NCBI GenBank assembly: GCA_016716665.1 | Contig: JADJVH010000005.1 | Span: forward strand, 248,001 to 312,000 | DNA from: Candidatus Opimibacter iunctus | GTDB taxonomy: Bacteria > Bacteroidota > Bacteroidia > Chitinophagales > Saprospiraceae | Length of the DNA stretch: 64,000 nucleotides | Direction of reading: 5' to 3' | In this document: one piece after another, positions 60,614-64,000 of the stretch | How the letters are laid out: each line of letters opens with the position of its first letter | Position numbering within the stretch: the first letter of the stretch is position 1 | Position numbers and translations under genes: made by a program | The notes under the pieces: generated by a model | The model's database searches: none | Seen by the model: the letters and a program-made list of their open reading frames with translations, nothing else | Told to the model about the DNA's origin: nothing

Positions 60614-61225
60614 TTACTCCAACATCCAGATTTTGCCGGGGTATTTTCCCTGGCCGGGACATTTAATATTTGTCACATAGGTTTTCGGGGTCGAACTGAC
60701 ACCGATGACAATGGCCACCACTACTTCAGCGGCGCCTACTTCAGCCAGGAGGTCTCCGTTTTCACCGGCCAGTGGGATGGATGCGAGGTGGCCCAGACCC
60801 AGCAGCCCGATACAAGTGGCAATGGCTTGTCCCGTAGTCAGGTCTTTCATCTTCTTTTTACCACTTTGCTTTACCGACAGTATGTCTTCCTTTGGAATAT
60901 CAATACTGGCGAGTGACATCTCTTCGGTATACTTCGTTTGACGGAATCCGAGGGTTTTTCCATCTGTCACCAATACTTCTTTTTTCTCGTGAGGTAAGAT
61001 GGTCAGCACACCATCTTGATAAGACACCAGTTTTCCGCTCAATACATTGTGGGAGCATTTCTCACATGGAGCTATCCCGGTCGCAGGCACTATGACTTCA
61101 ATAAAAGTGCCGGCTTTATAAGTTTTGTTTTTACTCCCGGAGGAGAGGCGGAGGTCCTGGGCATTAATGGCTGAGATGAGGCAGAGGAGCGTCGCTAGAA
61201 TCCATATAGTTTTTTGTGGTTTCAT
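60614..61225 (-). CDS. exported protein, unknown
   Basis: Protein of 203 residues with signal peptide (IWILATLLCLISAINAQ). The first half is beta-rich with a CxxC (GIAPCEKCSHN) and PHEKKEVLVTDGKTLGF. A hydrophobic segment (GQAIATCIGLLGLGHLASIPLAG, then VVVAIVIGVSS) suggests membrane insertion. I do not recognise the family. A -7 element lies just upstream. Confidence 0.65.
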   Translation of the reverse strand: MKPQKTIWILATLLCLISAINAQDLRLSSGSKNKTYKAGTFIEVIVPATGIAPCEKCSHNVLSGKLVSYQDGVLTILPHEKKEVLVTDGKTLGFRQTKYTEEMSLASIDIPKEDILSVKQSGKKKMKDLTTGQAIATCIGLLGLGHLASIPLAGENGDLLAEVGAAEVVVAIVIGVSSTPKTYVTNIKCPGQGKYPGKIWMLE

Positions 61226-61232
61226 GTTATTG

Positions 61233-61240
61233 CAAAAGTA
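61233..61240 (-). promoter_or_regulatory. Bacteroidetes -7 element very close to the start
   Basis: TACTTTTG on the minus strand, 8 bases before ATG 61225. If used, the mRNA would be nearly leaderless. Confidence 0.4.
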
Positions 61241-61251
61241 ACCAATACCCC

Positions 61252-62463
61252 CTAACCTTCTAAGCCTCTAAGCTTTTCACCCGCTATACCTGCCACATAC
61301 TCCCCAATCGACAGGCACGAAGTCGCCGCCGGACTCGGGGCATTACACAGATGTATCATCCGCTCCTGCTGTAGGATCACATAATCATCCACAAGATTCC
61401 CCTGATGATCGAGGGCCTGGGCACGCACACCGGCCCTGCTCCTGGTGATGTCTTCCATGCGCAGTGCAGGCACGAGGATCTGGAGGCTTTTGAGAAATGC
61501 GCGTTTAGAAAAAGACCGGTGCATTTCATCCATTCCTTTTCGCCAGTGTTTGATCGCAAGTCTGACGAAGCCGGGATATCGCAGTGCTTCAGCCAATTCA
61601 CCCACATGGATATCAAGATGTTTATAACCTTCCCTACGGAATGCAAGCACAGCATTTGGGCCGGCTTCTACGCCACCATCTATACGCTTGGTCAGATGCA
61701 CACCGAGAAATGGAAAATTGACATCCGGTACCGGATAGATCAACCCCCTCACTAATCTGGTTGCTTCAGGACTTAATGCATAAAATTCACCCCTGAATGG
61801 AACAATCTTATGGGGTGGTTCTACTCCCGCCATCCTGGCCAGATGATCAGCATAGAGCCCCGCACAACCGATCGCCAGTTTGCTGACGATGGTCCTGTTG
61901 TCACAGGATATGCGAATAGATGCCTTGTCTTTAACAATACGATCCACTTTAAATCCTGTGATGATTTCACCACCTCCTTGTTTGATGAGTGCGGCAAGCT
62001 TGTTGGCTACTACCCTGTAGTCAATGATCCCGGCTTGCGGCACCCAGATACCTTTTACGGCATGGCAGTGAGGCTCTATTTCTTTGGCCTCCCGGGCATC
62101 AATCATCCGGATGCCCTTCAGCCCGTTTTCAATACCACGTTTATAGATGCCTTCTAGTGTCGGGATCTGCTTTTCATCACCTGCGATGATGATTTTTCCA
62201 CAAAGCTCAAAAGGGATGTCGTATTGCCTGCAAAAATCCAGTAACATGCCATAGCCTTTCACACAATTGATTGCTTTGGCACTGCCTGGCTTGTAATATA
62301 TCCCCGAATGGATCACGCCACTGTTGCGATCTGTCTGATGGGTCGCGACCGCAGGTTCTTTTTCAAGCACTGCTATCCGTATGCCTGGATGTGCATTTTG
62401 AATTTGCCAGGCTGTGGCCAGTCCGACAATTCCTCCGCCGATGATGGTTACATCAAATTGCAT
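61252..62463 (-). CDS. lhgO: L-2-hydroxyglutarate oxidase
   Basis: Protein of 403 residues. FAD-binding start FDVTIIGGGIVGLATAWQI, then THQTDRNSGVIHSGIYYKPGSAKAINCVKGYGMLLDFC, which is the LhgO signature, and RAGVRAQALDHQGNLVDDYVI near the end. It oxidises L-2-hydroxyglutarate to 2-oxoglutarate with electrons to the quinone pool. It is membrane-associated in known cases. The last codons (LRGLEG) come from a CTTAGAGGCTTAGAAGG array, so the end is coded by repeat units. Confidence 0.93.
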   Translation of the reverse strand: MQFDVTIIGGGIVGLATAWQIQNAHPGIRIAVLEKEPAVATHQTDRNSGVIHSGIYYKPGSAKAINCVKGYGMLLDFCRQYDIPFELCGKIIIAGDEKQIPTLEGIYKRGIENGLKGIRMIDAREAKEIEPHCHAVKGIWVPQAGIIDYRVVANKLAALIKQGGGEIITGFKVDRIVKDKASIRISCDNRTIVSKLAIGCAGLYADHLARMAGVEPPHKIVPFRGEFYALSPEATRLVRGLIYPVPDVNFPFLGVHLTKRIDGGVEAGPNAVLAFRREGYKHLDIHVGELAEALRYPGFVRLAIKHWRKGMDEMHRSFSKRAFLKSLQILVPALRMEDITRSRAGVRAQALDHQGNLVDDYVILQQERMIHLCNAPSPAATSCLSIGEYVAGIAGEKLRGLEG

Positions 62464-62509
62464 ATGTGGTGATCTGTGATCGAGTGATCATGTGATCAAC
62501 AGGTCTATA

Positions 62510-62517
62510 CAAAGTTA
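62510..62517 (-). promoter_or_regulatory. Bacteroidetes -7 element for lhgO
   Basis: TAACTTTG on the minus strand, 47 bases before the start. The leader between (62466-62500) is a GTGATC array. No -33 TTG seen. Confidence 0.4.
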
Positions 62518-62524
62518 CAGAAGT

Positions 62525-62592
62525 TATGCACCTTAGGTGCATGGATCATTTTCGGATTCTATGGCTACCGACCTACTGCCCCGATGGGGCAG
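62525..62592 (+). repeat. REP-like unit, family A, right half
   Basis: ATGCACCTTAGGTGCAT (inner-type palindrome) followed after about 20 bases by GGCTACCGACCTACTGCCCC and GATGGGGCAGG. Confidence 0.65.
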
Positions 62593-62603
62593 GGATTCAT
62601 ACT

Positions 62604-62632
62604 AGTCCCCCTTTCAGGGGGTTGGGGGGTAG
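62604..62632 (+). repeat. family C repeat
   Basis: AGTCCCCCTTTCAGGGGG then TTGGGGGGTAG. The GGTTGCTGAGCTGTAG-to-GAAGCATCA word (family D) follows at 62654-62703. Confidence 0.75.
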
Positions 62633-62710
62633 TGCCTCTTTCGCCTCTTCAGCCTCGGTTGCTGAGCTGTAGCACATGGATGAGGGAAAGCAGGTCGAAG
62701 CATCAGCCTT

Positions 62711-63178
62711 TTAGGCCTCTTTCGCCAGAATAGCCATGTAAGCTTCCTCTTTTTTACGAATCACGCGGATATCATCCTCCTCATGATCATCATATCCACA
62801 CAGGTGCAATACACCATGTATCATCACCCTGTGTAACTCATCTTCAAAGGGAATGGTAAGCCCTGCGGCATTTTCAGCTACGCGATCAATACTGATATAG
62901 ATCTCAGCAAGTATTGGGTTGTCATTGAGGGGAAAGGTGATGATGTCGGTGTAGTAATCATGCGCCAGGTGGTTGCGATTGATCTCCAGTAAAAATTCAT
63001 CGGAACAAAACACAAAATCAAGCCTGCTGAGCTCGTGACCTTCGGCTCCAATGGCGTGCTCAATCCAATCGATCAGGCGATCAGGATCACCGGCTTCAAA
63101 ATCCACATCATGAGAGGTGAAAAACACACCGGATTCATCTTCACCGATTTCAGGCCAGTCAGGACTCAGATCTTCCAC
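62711..63178 (-). CDS. ybeY: endoribonuclease YbeY, rRNA maturation factor
   Basis: Protein of 155 residues. The zinc site is HRVMIHGVLHLCGYDDH, with the family HGxLHLxGYDH pattern, and the conserved Arg/Asn region precedes it (LEINRNHLAHDYYTDIITFP). It processes 16S rRNA 3' ends and acts in ribosome quality control. It overlaps the next gene upstream (63166) by 13 bases. The stop codon is in a GAGGCCTAAAAGG array. Confidence 0.96.
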   Translation of the reverse strand: MEDLSPDWPEIGEDESGVFFTSHDVDFEAGDPDRLIDWIEHAIGAEGHELSRLDFVFCSDEFLLEINRNHLAHDYYTDIITFPLNDNPILAEIYISIDRVAENAAGLTIPFEDELHRVMIHGVLHLCGYDDHEEDDIRVIRKKEEAYMAILAKEA

Positions 63179-63549
63179 ATCAACTTTACTGTGCGGCCAT
63201 GATCAAGGAAATCAATTTCATCAGTGAGCTGCTTCATGAGGTATACCCCACGACCACCCTCGGTTTCGATCCGCTCTGCGCTTGTTGGATCAGGGAGTTT
63301 AAACGGATCAAAACCACTGCCTTCGTCAGTGATGATAAACTGGATCTCATGCTCTTTTTCATGACAGGATACCCTGATCTCTTTTTCTTCATCCAGTTGA
63401 TTGCCATGGACGATAGCGTTGTTGACCGCTTCAGTCAGGCAGATGAGAATGTTTGGATACAGATTTTCATCTATATGCAAACGCTCCACCAGGTCCCTGA
63501 CAAAGTTTTCTACTTCGCAGATGCAACTGGGATGAGAGGGAAGTTTCAA
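63166..63549 (-). CDS. RsbW-like ATP-binding protein (HATPase)
   Basis: Protein of 127 residues. CLTEAVNNAIVHGNQLDEEKEI (N-box), DEGSGFDPFKLPDP (G1), GGRGVYLMKQLTDEIDF (G2) form a GHKL ATPase of the anti-sigma factor type (SpoIIAB/RsbW). It should phosphorylate an anti-sigma antagonist or regulate by partner switching. It is one of the conserved neighbours of ybeY in Bacteroidetes. Confidence 0.9.
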   Translation of the reverse strand: MKLPSHPSCICEVENFVRDLVERLHIDENLYPNILICLTEAVNNAIVHGNQLDEEKEIRVSCHEKEHEIQFIITDEGSGFDPFKLPDPTSAERIETEGGRGVYLMKQLTDEIDFLDHGRTVKLMWKI

Positions 63550-63577
63550 TATTTCTGCACGTATATCGATGGCAGGA

Positions 63578-64000
63578 TCAGTTTGTATTTTTCAACGATT
63601 GATAATACTCCTCAACAAGAAACTTGTAGTACGGTTTCAGGTCAGGAGATACGGATTTGTATTGTTCGATTTCTGCCTCGCGCTGACGTATATATTGCTC
63701 AAGGGCCGGTGGCATAGAGCGTTTTTGCTGTTGTGCGGTTTCGGCCTGGCGTTTTTCATCCTGGTCACGCTGGCGGTCTGATTTCTCAGCTTCCAGCAAC
63801 CGGGTAGTGATATCCTTCTGACGATTCAATGTTTCGTTATTGAGCCGCTTATTGACGAGATCGATCTCGATCTTATTCATTTCTTCTGTGATATTGTCCA
63901 GTTCAGGCATCCCTTTTCCTTGCTCTTTCTTTTCCTGGTTGAGGTCTTTGAGGGCTTTACGCAAAGCAGCCTGCTTTGCAGCCATCTGGGCAAACTCCTT
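63578..64000 (-). CDS. DUF4175-like protein, C-terminal part (runs off window)
   Basis: Open on the minus strand from the window end. The visible 140 residues are mostly coiled coil, rich in Lys, Gln and Glu (AALRKALKDLNQEKKEQGKGMPELDNITEEMNKIEIDLV, then QEQKRQAETAQQQKRSMPPAL-like), and end YYKFLVEEYYQSLKNTN. This tail and its place upstream of the HATPase-ybeY pair match the DUF4175 family of Bacteroidetes. The N-terminal membrane part is outside the window. Confidence 0.75.
   Translation of the reverse strand, partial: KEFAQMAAKQAALRKALKDLNQEKKEQGKGMPELDNITEEMNKIEIDLVNKRLNNETLNRQKDITTRLLEAEKSDRQRDQDEKRQAETAQQQKRSMPPALEQYIRQREAEIEQYKSVSPDLKPYYKFLVEEYYQSLKNTN

Overview
The window looks like chromosomal DNA of an environmental Bacteroidetes, most likely a Saprospiraceae-type lineage of the order Chitinophagales/Saprospirales. 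The evidence is a set of secreted proteins with C-terminal type IX secretion (T9SS) sorting domains, LytTR response regulators paired with LytS-type kinases, several short Crp/Fnr regulators, Bacteroidetes-style -7 elements (TANNTTTG), no Shine-Dalgarno signals, and the conserved order DUF4175 - HATPase - ybeY on the minus strand at the right end. I saw no rRNA, tRNA, CRISPR array, phage module or transposase gene. The assignment is an inference from gene content.

Layout. 1-4000: end of a sensor kinase, its LytTR regulator, an S74-chaperone surface protein, a small conserved protein, a TrpF-like barrel remnant and dense intergenic repeats. 4017-10146: a 1349-residue CHAT-protease/STAND-ATPase/WD40 protein facing a secreted trypsin-like protease. 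10320-11925: AT-richer DNA with a TerC transporter, an attC-like inverted repeat and a small unknown gene, which looks like a captured cassette. 12001-18346: T9SS-secreted proteins, a Crp/Fnr regulator and a medium-chain reductase. 18480-21574: a second reductase (two compensating frameshifts) and a kinase/LytTR pair; the reductase and the outer-membrane barrel gene at 21916 share a duplicated 21-bp-spaced site that could be the LytTR operator. 22600-30800: membrane proteins, an MFS transporter (frameshifted), Crp/Fnr, DinB, a TlpA-like lipoprotein and an orphan LytTR regulator. 30878-44077: small exported proteins, two ECF sigma operons (the second with His/Cys-rich proteins suggestive of metal sensing), hydrolases, oxidoreductases, and a tract made almost only of G and C at about 39932-40355 that is probably an assembly artefact. 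44257-54853: galactokinase, FkbM methyltransferase, GNAT, a flavin-type oxidase, a channel-like protein with a degenerate filter, a 1503-residue BNR/PKD/LamG surface protein and a class IV aminotransferase. 54973-64000: a T9SS-exported GH13 amylase (frameshifted), a glycosyltransferase and PIG-L deacetylase pair, an Nfu Fe-S protein, LhgO, YbeY, an RsbW-like ATPase and the end of a DUF4175 protein.

Two patterns cut across the window. First, at least six families of short palindromic or inverted repeats fill the intergenic spaces. Second, many genes end inside their own degenerate tandem array of 7-8-nt units, each unit usually carrying a stop triplet, so the stop codon is the first element of the array. 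Because 7 and 8 are not multiples of three, the arrays place stops in all frames.

Three genes are broken by single-base indels, at least two of them in homopolymers. Together with the G/C tract this suggests residual long-read assembly error rather than true gene decay.
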